A DNA stretch of 27,790 nucleotides from Serratia sp. DD3. Lineage in GTDB: Bacteria > Pseudomonadota > Gammaproteobacteria > Enterobacterales > Enterobacteriaceae. The notes beneath the pieces were generated by a model, which was given only the letters and a program-made list of their open reading frames with translations, was not told the DNA's origin and did no database searches. The translations under genes were made by a program, and so were the position numbers. Below are positions 8,118 through 16,047 of the stretch, piece after piece (position 1 is the stretch's first letter; each line of letters begins with the position of its first letter). Location of the stretch: the NCBI RefSeq assembly GCF_000496755.2, contig NZ_AYKS02000042.1:1-27790 (forward strand), in the 5' to 3' direction.

Positions 8118-8442
8118 ATTCTGCCGTGAAAAATTTGCCACCCTGTCACCGCTCTGGTGATTGGGGTAGGGTATCCCCTTTGCTCAGGTAGCCAAATTCA
8201 GTGTGCCGTAATAAGCCACGATCCCGATGACACGGTTACGGCTGTTCAAGAATGCATCTTTATGAACGGAAAATATTCACTTGGAATGTCACCGATGTTT
8301 TATTAAGAACAGGGGGTTGCCAAGGCAAAACGATTAGTAGATAATGCACTCCATATTGATAGCCGATTCTGTTAAAAGCTTTTGGATATCAACAGGTTAA
8401 AGCTAAAGTTTAGTCAAGATATTAAAGTAATACCCATGCGAC
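8118..8442 (+). other. Intergenic region upstream of the first tRNA-Gly
   Basis: No gene is visible. A short imperfect stem-loop just after hypA (TCACC 8146-8150, GGTGA 8156-8160, with flanking CCC and GGGG) could mark the end of the hox transcript, but no T-run follows. From about 8243 to 8442 the sequence is recognisably the same as 23365-23635, upstream of the second tRNA-Gly. Shared landmarks are GTTCAAGAAT, TATGAACGGAAAAT, TTTTATT and TTGCCAAGGCAAAACGATT. Confidence 0.5.
8317..8345 (+). promoter_or_regulatory. Putative tRNA-Gly promoter (copy 1)
   Basis: A -35-like TTGCCA (8317-8322) and a -10 GATAAT (8340-8345) are separated by 17 bp, about 100 bp before the tRNA. The same element, TTGCCA-17-CATAAT, sits upstream of the second tRNA-Gly. 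The intervening AGGCAAAACGATT is nearly invariant although the flanks have diverged. The long leader (about 95 nt) is a caution. Confidence 0.45.
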
Positions 8443-8518
<76 letters not shown>

Positions 8519-8789
8519 AATCTCCTTCCAGTGCGTGCCTTTGAGCACCACATTTCACTGAAATCAAAGTGTAAATTTATTCAGTGGCTGCCAAGCACCA
8601 TCACCGAAACACACTCAAAACCATACAGTTAAGCCTGCCGATAGCGCCATTGCGCTATTTCAGTAAGTCCATCAGGCAAACTTCCTTATCAGCATCTATA
8701 CCTGCCTTTAACGGTCGTAGGCGTCCGTTTCTTGTTTCTCGTCACCATGACCCACAACCGGAAACCAATACAGACGAAATGAACTGCCA
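8519..8789 (+). repeat. tRNA-to-integrase leader, copy A
   Basis: This 271-base stretch between the tRNA end and the integrase start is almost identical to 11101-11370, and more distantly similar to 23712-23982. Shared landmarks are CCAGTG just after the tRNA, CAATTTTCCTCATCA-like sequence mid-way, CCTTTAA(C/T)GG, and CACAACCGGAAACCAATA before the integrase start. A 72-codon reading frame is open in copies A and B but closed by stops in the third copy. I therefore treat the stretch as noncoding flanking DNA. Confidence 0.75.
8531..8551 (+). terminator. Hairpin 12 nt after tRNA-Gly copy 1 (putative processing/termination signal)
   Basis: GTG-c-GTGC (8531-8538) pairs with GCACCAC (8545-8551) around a CTTTGA loop, with one bulged base. 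An equivalent hairpin of different sequence but the same 21-base span sits at the same offset after the second tRNA (23724-23744). There is no downstream T-run. Confidence 0.4.
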
Positions 8790-9585
8790 ATGGTTTACCT
8801 GATTGATTTAGCCGTTCGCCGTGCCAGAACCACCGGAAACCCTATACGCTTAAAGATGGGGGAGGGCTGTATCTCAACATCAACCCCAACGGCACCAAAA
8901 ACTGGCTCTTCCGCTTCTACTGGCAAGGCCGCCAGAAACGTATCTCTTTTGGCACCGATCCTACTGTAGACCTTAAAAAAGCCCGTTCCCTGCGCCAGCA
9001 GGCTCACGATCTGTTAGCCAACGGCATCGACCCACGCACCTACCGCACTCCCACACAACCGACACCCGTACAATCGAACAGGGCGGCTGATCCTTCCGCT
9101 AGCCCGCAACCGTTTCAGACCGAAACTGTTGGCATCCGCTTTGCTGACTATGCCGAACACTGGAAAGCGTTCAAACTTAAAAGACTTGGCATCGCCGGCC
9201 GCCGCCAAAGCACCGCCATCCAGATTGAACGCTATATGCGACTCGACATGCTTCCACTCCTCGGCAAATTGCCCCTTCACACCATCCCCGCCAGACCCAA
9301 CTCGGCCTTAAATTTCTGCTTCTGACCGGCGTCAGTACCGGCGAACTACGCCAAGCCAGACCGGAACATTTCGATCTGGATCAATCCCTATGGAAAGTCC
9401 TGGCCGAAACCGTCAAACAACTCCAGAAAAAAGTCCGCACCAGCAGAACAAAAATCCCGCCCTACCTTGTCCCGCTTTCCCGTCAGGCCGTTCAATTCAT
9501 CCGGGAACTGCTGGACATGCGCTTTGCCTCCCAGTCCTACCTAATGCCGTTCCACAGCAATGTGCTAAATCAGTGTCCGATTTGA
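8790..9585 (+). pseudogene. P4-type tyrosine integrase remnant
   Basis: A decayed phage/island integrase of the DUF4102 N-terminal type. The ATG at 8790 opens as MVYLIDLAVRRARTTG. One base is then lost near 8836, and the correct frame resumes as KPYTLKDGGGLYLNINPNG and FRFYWQGRQKRISFGT. A core-binding segment follows (FADYAEHWKAFKL, YMRLDMLPLLGKLPLHTI). The next join, near 9295, skips about 90 residues and changes frame into the catalytic domain (QLGLKFLLLTGVSTGELR, with its catalytic Arg). That frame runs to the stop at 9583-9585. The C-terminal His-x-x-Arg and Tyr nucleophile are absent, so the protein is inactive even ignoring the frameshifts. Confidence 0.9.
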
Positions 9586-9613
9586 GTTGACCGTTACAAC
9601 CGGCCAACTCAAA
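9581..9613. repeat. Perfect-arm inverted repeat at the integrase/cargo junction
   Basis: TTTGAGTTGACCG (9581-9593) pairs with CGGCCAACTCAAA (9601-9613) around a seven-base loop, with one A-C mismatch in a 13-bp stem. It covers the integrase remnant's stop codon. No T-run follows, so it is not a classical terminator. It may be an insertion/recombination scar or insulate the cargo gene. Confidence 0.7.
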
Positions 9614-9665
9614 CTACTGAAGCAAGACCTGAGAGTAAATATTAAATAATAATGGGGCTAGAGTA

Positions 9666-10697
9666 ATGAAAAAAACCAGCAATCCTTTGGAAGTCCTTGC
9701 ATCATGTGTTGATTTTTTAAAATTGAAGTCCGCTGATGTAAAGAAGTCTTCACTAGGGAAATTCCCAGATAAGAAGGTACTTCGCTCTGATATGCCCAGG
9801 CAACTCGCTATTGTTGCGGAGCAGGCTGAAAAGCTGTTATTTCTAAAACCCGGAGATACGTTATTTGGACTGGTATATCATGAAGACGATCGCTTGGCGT
9901 TGATTGAGTTATTCATGACAGACTTGGTGCAGTTCGCAACGCTTCATCGCATCGATCTAGGTATTCATGTCGCGATGTGGGGGCAGACGAGGATTGCCGA
10001 AAGTGCATTTTTTCACCTCGCTGTTTCCCCATTGCTTCCATCCACATACAAGACGATTGACCAAGTCGGTGGTAGTGTATTTGATATATATTCCATTCCT
10101 TTCAAACTGCGTGTTGCGTTGGAGTTGAAGCTCAGGACCATTACCGGATTTGAGAAATGCGAAATTACGCAAAACAGGAAGTTCGCGCCGATTGTTTCTA
10201 ATGAGCTGCCTTTCTCGCCTTTGCTTAAGGGTCTGCAATCAGTGAATTGCCTTGAACTACCCTGCTCCCTGGGTAACATAAAAAATATTTATCAGTGGGC
10301 CTGTAATTTTTGCCATACCGGAGAGAAGGAATATGTGTGGCTCTCTATGAAGGCCTTGGAGCTTGTCTCTCCGCTTTTTATTTATCAAGAACAAAAGAAA
10401 ACCGAGATAGAAATTTATAAAATTTGGCCGATGGAGGGGATGAGTGAGAAAGAGCAGTGTGAGCGTCTACTGGAGTTTAAGGGGCCTGTAAAGCCGCTCT
10501 ATTACTTCCAGAAGGGCTGGACGGTTCAACGCTTACAGGACGCCCTCAATGTCGAAGAAGAGAAAAAAAGAGGGGCGGTGGTAACGCAAGGCCGCAAGAA
10601 GTCAGTTACTGGACCAATCTACAAATATTACTTGTCTGAGATAAATCTTGCTGAGATCTCCTCTTACTATTGCGGTCGTACTTGTCAGCATTATTGA
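9666..10697 (+). CDS. Uncharacterised protein, sole intact cargo of the tRNA-Gly islet
   Basis: I do not recognise this 343-residue protein. It has no signal peptide and no clear membrane helix. The N-terminal 60 residues are Lys-rich and helical-looking (LASCVDFLKLKSADVKKSS). A middle region contains YHEDDRLALIELFM, HVAMWGQTRIAESAFF and FKLRVALELKLRTITGFEKCE. Next comes a Cys/aromatic segment (IYQWACNFCHTGEKEYVWLSMKAL), then a charged C-terminal third (about 245-310). The last residues (YYCGRTCQHY) look unlike a natural C-terminus, so a small 3' truncation is possible. Base composition is more AT-rich than the hox block. It lies inside a 2.6-kb integrase-bearing islet, 53 bp after the inverted repeat. 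Single-gene cargo of such islets often includes defence genes, but nothing in the sequence proves that. Confidence 0.75.
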   Translation: MKKTSNPLEVLASCVDFLKLKSADVKKSSLGKFPDKKVLRSDMPRQLAIVAEQAEKLLFLKPGDTLFGLVYHEDDRLALIELFMTDLVQFATLHRIDLGIHVAMWGQTRIAESAFFHLAVSPLLPSTYKTIDQVGGSVFDIYSIPFKLRVALELKLRTITGFEKCEITQNRKFAPIVSNELPFSPLLKGLQSVNCLELPCSLGNIKNIYQWACNFCHTGEKEYVWLSMKALELVSPLFIYQEQKKTEIEIYKIWPMEGMSEKEQCERLLEFKGPVKPLYYFQKGWTVQRLQDALNVEEEKKRGAVVTQGRKKSVTGPIYKYYLSEINLAEISSYYCGRTCQHY

Positions 10698-11078
10698 GGA
10701 TTCCAACGGGCTTTTCTGGAAGCCTATTTATGTTCGAGTAACCATCAAGACGGCACTCAAAATTGGCACGCACTGGACACTCGTCGACCATCAAGTGCGT
10801 GCTCTCCAGCAAAACCAGGCAGCTAGAGCGGTGAAGCTGCACCTGGATACAGTGCGCTTCGCCTTCCTTCGCTGGTCAGTTCAAGCGGATTCCGGCCGTC
10901 TTACGCCTTGCCTGCTCGCAGAAACAAACCTGCTGATATAAAATCAACCACAAGCCGCAACAAAACAGCCCATTCACGAACCAACTTGTAGACACAGACA
11001 AATAAGTCTAAAATAAGTCCAGTGACTCGGAGAGGAGCGGAAAAACTGTTCGTTTTTCAGTGAGTTAGAATGAGTTGG
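10698..11078 (+). other. Gap between the islet cargo gene and the attR-like repeat
   Basis: No supportable gene. A 97-codon frame at 10648-10941 overlaps the end of the cargo gene and has no good ribosome site or recognisable motif. It could be debris of a second islet gene. The final 90 bases before the attachment repeat include the paired words AAATAAGTCTAAAATAAGTCC and a GAGTTAGAATGAGTTGG doublet. Confidence 0.4.
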
Positions 11079-11100
11079 TCGAGTCTCGTTTCCCGCTCCA
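11079..11100 (+). repeat. Attachment-site direct repeat, distal copy (attR-like)
   Basis: An exact copy of the last 22 bases of tRNA-Gly (8497-8518), from TCGAG to GCTCCA, without the rest of the tRNA. With the upstream copy it bounds a 2,582-bp islet (8519-11100). The tRNA-flanking leader resumes immediately after it, as expected at the far junction of an integrated element. Confidence 0.85.
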
Positions 11101-11370
11101 AATCTCCTCCAGTGCGTGCCTTTGAGCACCACATTTCACTGAAATCAAAGCGTAAATTTATTCAGTGGCTGCCAAGCACCATCACCGAAACACACTCAAA
11201 ACCATACAGTTAAGCCTGCCGATAACGCCATTGCGCTCGTTCAATAAGTCCATCGGACAATTTTCCTTATCAGCATCTATACCTGCCTTTAACGGTAGTA
11301 GGCGTCCGTTTCTTGTTTCTCGTCACCATGACCCACAACCGGAAACCAATACAGATGAGAGGAACTGCCA
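11101..11370 (+). repeat. tRNA-to-integrase leader, copy B
   Basis: Near-identical to 8519-8789, with few substitutions and one base fewer near 11108. A hairpin corresponding to the one after the tRNA lies at 11112-11132. The repeat continues into an integrase start at 11371. Confidence 0.85.
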
Positions 11371-11391
11371 ATGGTTCACCTGACCGATTGT
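11371..11391 (+). pseudogene. Integrase 5' end scar (copy B)
   Basis: ATG at 11371 followed by VHLTD, the standard opening of this integrase family, and then unrelated sequence from about 11390. Only the first six codons survive. The ATG lies 271 bases from the attR-like repeat end, the same offset as the other two integrase starts in the window. Confidence 0.7.
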
Positions 11392-11452
11392 AAGCGTGTA
11401 TCCTGGTAGGAGAGGGGAGTCACGAAGCGCAAAACGCACATAAAGAAAAAAT

Positions 11453-11772
11453 CTACCGCCCGAGCAACCTGCGGATCAGCAATGACTGCATATCCCGTCG
11501 TCCATCCACAATCACAAAAATCACCACCTGCTGCCCGAGAACCCGGTAAATCACCCGATACGGCTTAAAAAACGTCTGCCGGAACTCACGGATCCCCAGA
11601 CTCTGCACTCCCACGGAACACTTCCCTTTGCTGGAAAACTACTCAGCGAATGGGAAACTTCAAGCAACTGATCAAGCACATAATCCGCTCGCTCAACCCC
11701 ATCATGCTCGGCGATATCATCGTAAATTTCCTCCAGATCGTCCTCAGCATCCCGAGTCAGCACCCCCTTCAA
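11453..11772 (-). pseudogene. ParE/RelE-family toxin, frameshifted
   Basis: Read on the minus strand from a TTG at 11772, this encodes MKGVLTRDAEDDLEEIYDDI and ADYVLDQLLEVSHSLSSFPAKGS. It then needs a one-base frame change near 11610-11620 to continue as QSLGIREFRQTFFKPYRVIY and RVLGQQVVIFVIVDGRRDMQSLL, ending at 11453. These are the hallmarks of ParE-type gyrase-poisoning toxins: the paired N-terminal helices, the FKPYRVIYRV strand and the DGRRDMQ strand/helix. Total length is about 105 codons, normal for the family. The upstream antitoxin is missing apart from a possible last few codons overlapping the toxin start, so the pair is dead. Confidence 0.85.
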
Positions 11773-11787
11773 ACGGTGCCATATTCA

Positions 11788-11835
11788 GTTACTGACAGAC
11801 ATTGTTACTTATAGACATGGTTACTTACAGACATA
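11788..11835. repeat. Three tandem 16-bp repeats (consensus GTTACTKAYAGACATN)
   Basis: Copies lie at 11788-11803, 11804-11819 and 11820-11835, followed by a partial GTAACTGAC that is partly inverted relative to the first copy. They begin 16 bp upstream of the toxin remnant's start, where the antitoxin gene should be. They may be remains of a binding array, or a slippage product at a deletion junction. Confidence 0.85.
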
Positions 11836-12526
11836 GTAACTGACCAGCCGATACTCAGTATCTCTGGATTAAATTGCCGATTTTGTTGGTTGCCAGCAGG
11901 AATATTACCCCGACATTATCAAGATAAATCACTACAAAGATAGGATATTTTGGCGTAGATGTTTATCAAAGTGATCCAGTGCGGAGTATTGCATCAATTA
12001 TTCATAATTTGTTACTTATTACCCTGTTTATTGCTGGTGCGTTTCGCTTATGAAAAATTAGCATTTAATGTTGTCAGATATCGTTCAGGCGCTATATTTT
12101 ATCAATATAATGGATCCATCTAGTTATTAGCAATAGGATCATTATTACTTGCTAGAGTATAAAACTATAAAATCAATAAAAAGTAGTTCATAAAACCACT
12201 TAAAATATTTGATATGGGTTTTTATATCGCGTATAAAACGGACCAACAGGACAGGAAGTACTGCATTTTATTACCAGACGAACCATGAACTGGTGCCAAT
12301 TTTTTGGGCTAGATTTGCTAAAGCTGAGCTGACCGGGTTTGAACAATGCTTTTAAGTATAACGTTGAATGCCAGACACCGAATGACCGTCACATCAAACA
12401 CCGTAGGTTTCATTGTATTGGGACAAACGGCATCAAGGCTTGCCATCCATAAATCCAAACTGTAATGCACTCGTGAATAGGGATCATATCTGTGTTTTTT
12501 TTCATCAAGCCAACATAGGAATCATT
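11836..12526 (+). other. AT-rich region upstream of the fimbrial operon
   Basis: About 690 bases with no convincing gene. By eye 11980-12250 is roughly one-third G+C, far below both flanks, which is typical of H-NS-silenced DNA in front of acquired fimbrial genes. Candidate -10 words (TATAAA near 12158 and 12166) occur, but no promoter pair is clear enough to call. I found no obvious inverted repeats that would indicate a fimS-like invertible switch. Confidence 0.45.
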
Positions 12527-13090
12527 ATGATTTTAAGAAAGAACGTATTATCCATGGCATTATTTAGCGCGATGGCTGGGTTAAGCTTAAGTGCGAATGC
12601 GGCAGATCAAAATACTGCTAATGTCACACTCAGTGGTCTTATCTCTGCCGTCACTTGCGATATTGATGTTAACGGTGTTACCGGCGGAACGACTGTCAAT
12701 ACCGGCGTTCATACCTCTGCGGCGTTTACGGGTAATGCCAATAATGTGGCTGGCACACCTGTGACCATGGAAGTGACACTGAAAAACTGCCAAGGTGACC
12801 CAGGTGCTGGTGACGCTGGTGGCAATTTATATATTTCCGGCACCACCGCCAATAATGGTAATAACAATATTTTTGTGGGTAATGATTCAGCAACGGGCTT
12901 TATGGTATTAAAATCTGGTGGTACCGATTCAGTTGATGCATTACAAAATCACGCCTCTGTACCTCTAAAGGTGTCAGTACCCGATGGCGGTGCGTCATAT
13001 ACCTTTAATGTAGCTATGGCTTCAACCTTAGCTGCGCCAACTGCAGGCTTATATACTGCTCCAATTATTATTTCTTATGCCTCAGAATAA
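12527..13090 (+). CDS. Major fimbrial subunit (pilin)
   Basis: A 187-residue chaperone/usher pilin. The ATG at 12527 follows AGGA at 12517-12520 and gives a Sec signal peptide (MILRKNVLSM to SANA, cleavage after residue 25). Pilin hallmarks are the disulfide cysteines C44 (AVTCDID) and C88 (LKNCQGD), the Gly/Asn/Thr-rich body, and a C-terminal donor-strand motif (LYTAPIIISYASE) with the tyrosine near the end. It is first in the operon, has the shortest mature chain, and is followed by a strong hairpin, which together suggest the most abundant subunit. The fimbrial type has not been pinned down. Confidence 0.88.
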   Translation: MILRKNVLSMALFSAMAGLSLSANAADQNTANVTLSGLISAVTCDIDVNGVTGGTTVNTGVHTSAAFTGNANNVAGTPVTMEVTLKNCQGDPGAGDAGGNLYISGTTANNGNNNIFVGNDSATGFMVLKSGGTDSVDALQNHASVPLKVSVPDGGASYTFNVAMASTLAAPTAGLYTAPIIISYASE

Positions 13091-13116
13091 TTACTCTGCT
13101 AATTAAGGAAGCGAAA

Positions 13117-13144
13117 ATAACTATGGGGGAAACCTCATAGTTAT
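13117..13144 (+). terminator. Intercistronic hairpin after the major pilin gene
   Basis: ATAACTATGGGG (13117-13128) pairs with CCTCATAGTTAT (13133-13144) around a GAAA tetraloop, a 12-bp stem with one G-T pair. A T-rich run (TTATTTTTTATT) follows about ten bases later. This could attenuate transcription or protect the upstream message, keeping pilin in excess over assembly proteins. Confidence 0.65.
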
Positions 13145-13304
13145 CGCACACACATTATTTTTTATTGGAAGTCTATGCCAGGGGGAATCAACGAGATTGC
13201 CTGAGCATGACATGAATAGTGTGGAAAAAGCACAGTATAAAAAGAATACCCAAATGGGATCAGTTTTTGTTGAAAAATTGTTGATAAAGAGAGCACGGGG
13301 AAAT

Positions 13305-14036
13305 ATGCAAATTCATTCTTATGGGTTAATGCGCCATGCAGCCTTAATGTTGACAATAATGTTATGGTCGGCATCTTCCGTTGCGGGCATTTCACTGACA
13401 GCTACACGACTTATTGTTGATGAAAGCCGTGGGGGGAGTAGCATAGGTGTGCGTAGTGATGATAACGCTACAAAACCTTTTCTAATTAGAGCTCAAGTTT
13501 TTCGTGATATTGAAGGCCAGGATGCTCAGGTGCCTTTTGTGATCTCTCCCGCACTGTTTCGGCTTGAGCCAGGAAGTCAGCATCAGTTCCGGGTGATGAA
13601 ACAAGGGGGCGCATTGCCTCAGGATAAAGAATCCCTTTTTTATCTTCGTGTGGCTGCCTTACCTGCAACATCAGGGCCATCTCAAACCGCGCTCCCGACT
13701 CCAGAAGGCGCCTTGACTGTTGCTACGGGCAATATCATTAAGTTGTTTTATCGCCCTAATGGTTTATCGGTGACACAAAAAGCGGCGATGGGGCAATTGC
13801 AATTCACCGCCGTAGGCAACCAGCTCAACGTCTCCAATCCCACACCGTATTACATCACCCTCAGTTCACTGAAGGTGAATGGTAAATCGGTGAATATCCG
13901 CACCACGCGCGAACAAAATATGATCGCCCCCTATGGCAACCAGCGCTATGGGAATGCCCCCACTACGGGAAGTGTTCAATGGAGTGCCATTAATGATCAT
14001 GGTGGACGGGAAGTGTTTGATGGCTCAATCCAATAA
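13305..14036 (+). CDS. Fimbrial periplasmic chaperone 1
   Basis: A 243-residue PapD-like chaperone that caps pilins by donor-strand complementation in the periplasm. The ATG at 13305 gives a signal peptide (MQIHSYGLMRHAALM to SVAG, about 28 residues). The longer in-frame opening upstream gives no signal peptide at its start. Family features are the first-strand Arg (ATRLIVDESR), the P-F-x-I-x-P-x-L-F-R-L-E-P segment (PFVISPALFRLEP), the catalytic-site Lys (IIKLFYRP) and NPTPYYITL in domain 2. The short F1-G1 loop suggests the FGS subclass. It overlaps the next gene by 17 bases. Confidence 0.9.
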   Translation: MQIHSYGLMRHAALMLTIMLWSASSVAGISLTATRLIVDESRGGSSIGVRSDDNATKPFLIRAQVFRDIEGQDAQVPFVISPALFRLEPGSQHQFRVMKQGGALPQDKESLFYLRVAALPATSGPSQTALPTPEGALTVATGNIIKLFYRPNGLSVTQKAAMGQLQFTAVGNQLNVSNPTPYYITLSSLKVNGKSVNIRTTREQNMIAPYGNQRYGNAPTTGSVQWSAINDHGGREVFDGSIQ

Positions 14037-14634
14037 TTATCTGCAGCTATTCATCGTTATGGGCGGTAGCCTCATCGGTGGTCAGGCTATCGCCAGTACC
14101 CCGATAGGTAGCGCTGGAACAACTCAATTTGTTGCCACCATCAACGATGGTAGTTGTGATCTGGATTATACCAGCGGGCATGCGCTGGCCTTTATGCCGC
14201 GGATGGCAACGGATTTTTCGCCAGGAAAAACGGTTGAAATTCAACCTATTAATATCGATATACAGTGCAACTATACTGTTACGCCGCAAGTGATGATCAC
14301 GGGTAAAACTCCCTATCCGGGCAATCAAAAGGTGTTTCTTGACACCAATAGTCAATGGCCAACGAATACCAATGGAGTGGGGTTTATGGTTCAGCCGGCA
14401 ACGTCGGTGGCTGCGCGCGATACACCGCCATCATTGAGTGATTTTTATGTCAATGGTTTGGCAGGAAAGGCCATTGCGAATGGTGAAACCATGATGTTAC
14501 TGCCGCTGAATTCGGCTAATGGGTTTAGTGAAAACCAAGTGCTGTGGGTCGGTTTGGTGGGCATGGTTGACAGCAACCAAATAACACCGGGCGCATTTCA
14601 GGCGACGATAACCATTACAGGGATCATTCCATAA
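14020..14634 (+). CDS. Fimbrial minor subunit 1
   Basis: A 204-residue secreted pilin-like protein. The ATG at 14020 gives MAQSNNYLQLFIVMGG and a signal peptide ending near QAIAS. It begins 17 bases before the chaperone stop. Cysteines at GSCDLDY and IQCNYTV fit the pilin disulfide, and the C-terminus ATITITGIIP resembles a donor strand. The sequence diverges from the major pilin, which fits an adaptor or minor shaft subunit. The fold assignment rests on context as much as on motifs. Confidence 0.75.
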   Translation: MAQSNNYLQLFIVMGGSLIGGQAIASTPIGSAGTTQFVATINDGSCDLDYTSGHALAFMPRMATDFSPGKTVEIQPINIDIQCNYTVTPQVMITGKTPYPGNQKVFLDTNSQWPTNTNGVGFMVQPATSVAARDTPPSLSDFYVNGLAGKAIANGETMMLLPLNSANGFSENQVLWVGLVGMVDSNQITPGAFQATITITGIIP

Positions 14635-14650
14635 TGGAGGGACGGTCAAG

Positions 14651-15286
14651 ATGAGAATGATAGCATTATGCCAGAAGTCATCTTGGCGTTATGTCGGCTT
14701 ATTACTGCTAGGTTTGGGCGGCATAAGTATCACCGCTAGGGCGGCGGATTCGGTGAATGTCAGCTTTTCTGCGGAATTTGTCGCACCCACTTGTACCATG
14801 AAGGTGCCCTCTTCGGTCAATTTCACCGCCAATGGATCCTCGCTTCAGTCTTCAAGCTTAACCGGTGAAGGGGTGACAGCGATTGGCGGGGTGGAGCTTG
14901 CTTTTAGTAATTGTAGTAACCAGAGTTTTGCCGCCGCAGTCCCACAGATTATCGTTACCGGAAGAACGGTGCGATTGGGGGGGAGTGATTACTATTTTGC
15001 TGATGCGCCGACGTTAGCAACGCCTGCAAACGGCTATGGCGTCAAATTGTCGGTCAACGGCCAGCCGCTTTTTCAGGACAACAGCAATATTGCTGTTACT
15101 GGCGGTGTACTTGGCGGGGGCGTAATTCGTGCAAAGGCGGGGAGTACGGTTACGTCATTAAATGGCACCGTGTTGAATTTAACAGCGCAATTATCATGTG
15201 GAAGTTATTCCCCTTGTAGTGATGCACCGTCTCATAAATTGGGCGAGTTTAAAGCCTCAGTGACCTTTCAATTGGCTTATGAGTGA
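14651..15286 (+). CDS. Fimbrial minor subunit 2
   Basis: A 211-residue pilin. It has a signal peptide (GLLLLGLGGISITARA, cleavage before ADSVNV) and the classic N-terminal strand VNVSFSAEFVAPTCTMKVP with its first cysteine. Its partner lies in AFSNCSNQ, with an additional cysteine pair near SCGSYSPC. The C-terminus FKASVTFQLAYE is a donor strand with the near-terminal tyrosine. GGAGG at 14636-14640 precedes the ATG. It sits between a pilin-like gene and two chaperones, and is probably an adaptor or terminator subunit. Confidence 0.82.
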   Translation: MRMIALCQKSSWRYVGLLLLGLGGISITARAADSVNVSFSAEFVAPTCTMKVPSSVNFTANGSSLQSSSLTGEGVTAIGGVELAFSNCSNQSFAAAVPQIIVTGRTVRLGGSDYYFADAPTLATPANGYGVKLSVNGQPLFQDNSNIAVTGGVLGGGVIRAKAGSTVTSLNGTVLNLTAQLSCGSYSPCSDAPSHKLGEFKASVTFQLAYE

Positions 15287-15303
15287 TCCCGGAAAATAAA
15301 TAG

Positions 15304-16047
15304 ATGAAAAAAATTCGTAATGTGTTGACGGTGTTTTGGGTTGCATTATGGGGGGGCTACCCATTGTTGGGGGCTACGGAAGGGCTCAAACTGCCCCAGA
15401 CGCGTGTGATTTATCACGCAGAGAATAAAAGCACCACTGCGGGCATTCAAAACCTGAGTGATATCCCTTATCTGGTGAAGGCCGAAGTGGTGAATCTTCC
15501 CGGGCAGCCTGATCAACAGGCCATTCCTTTTTTGGTGACACCGCCCTTATTTCGCTTAGAGCCACAAGAGCAGTTTCGGGTTCGTATTTTACTACAGGGA
15601 AAAACAGAGTTACCCACTGATCGGGAATCTGTGTTTTATCTGAGTTTTTTGGCGATCCCCTCCACATCCCAACCGGGTCAGGCGGTGGATACTACAGTCA
15701 CCGCCCGGTTATCTATAGGGATACAGCCACTGATCAAGTTGTTTTATCGCCCAGCAGCATTACCGATGATGGCGGGTGAAGCACAAAGCAGACTGGTATT
15801 TCGTGCTTATCAGGATGAGGTGGTGATGGAAAATCCTACCCCCTATTATCTGACGTTAAATACGCTCGAGCTTAAAGGGCAAAACATCGACTTGGCGCAA
15901 ACCGGAGCGATGATCGCCCCATTTTCCAAGAAAACCTACCGAGTCATTGGGCAAACAGCGAAGGCGACTTATAGCACCATTAATGATTACGGCGCAGTGA
16001 GTCAACCCTATCAGCTGGCCATCTCCGTTTCGGGGGGCAGACCATGA
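15304..16047 (+). CDS. Fimbrial periplasmic chaperone 2
   Basis: A 247-residue PapD-like chaperone, paralogous to the one at 13305. A signal peptide (MKKIRNVLTVFWVALWGG to LLGA) is followed by LPQTRVIYHAENKSTTAG with the conserved Arg. Then come PFLVTPPLFRLEPQEQFRVRI, the active-site Lys in LIKLFYRPA, and ENPTPYYLTLNTLEL plus MIAPFSKKTY in domain 2. Its stop overlaps the next chaperone's ATG by four bases, so the two are translationally coupled. Two adjacent chaperones suggest that each serves a different subunit. Confidence 0.92.
   Translation: MKKIRNVLTVFWVALWGGYPLLGATEGLKLPQTRVIYHAENKSTTAGIQNLSDIPYLVKAEVVNLPGQPDQQAIPFLVTPPLFRLEPQEQFRVRILLQGKTELPTDRESVFYLSFLAIPSTSQPGQAVDTTVTARLSIGIQPLIKLFYRPAALPMMAGEAQSRLVFRAYQDEVVMENPTPYYLTLNTLELKGQNIDLAQTGAMIAPFSKKTYRVIGQTAKATYSTINDYGAVSQPYQLAISVSGGRP

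Noticed and set aside
8584..8802. 72-codon open frame after tRNA-Gly, repeated at 11165-11383
   Set aside because: It is open in both close copies only because they are near-identical. The third, diverged copy (23712-23982) has stops in the frame, and the stretch has no ribosome site or recognisable protein motif.
10648..10941. 97-codon frame overlapping the end of the unknown cargo gene
   Set aside because: It overlaps the cargo gene out of frame, lacks a convincing ribosome site and has no recognisable motif. It is kept only as possible debris.
12040..12526. Invertible phase-variation switch upstream of the fimbrial operon
   Set aside because: I found no pair of matching inverted repeats flanking a promoter and no recombinase gene nearby.
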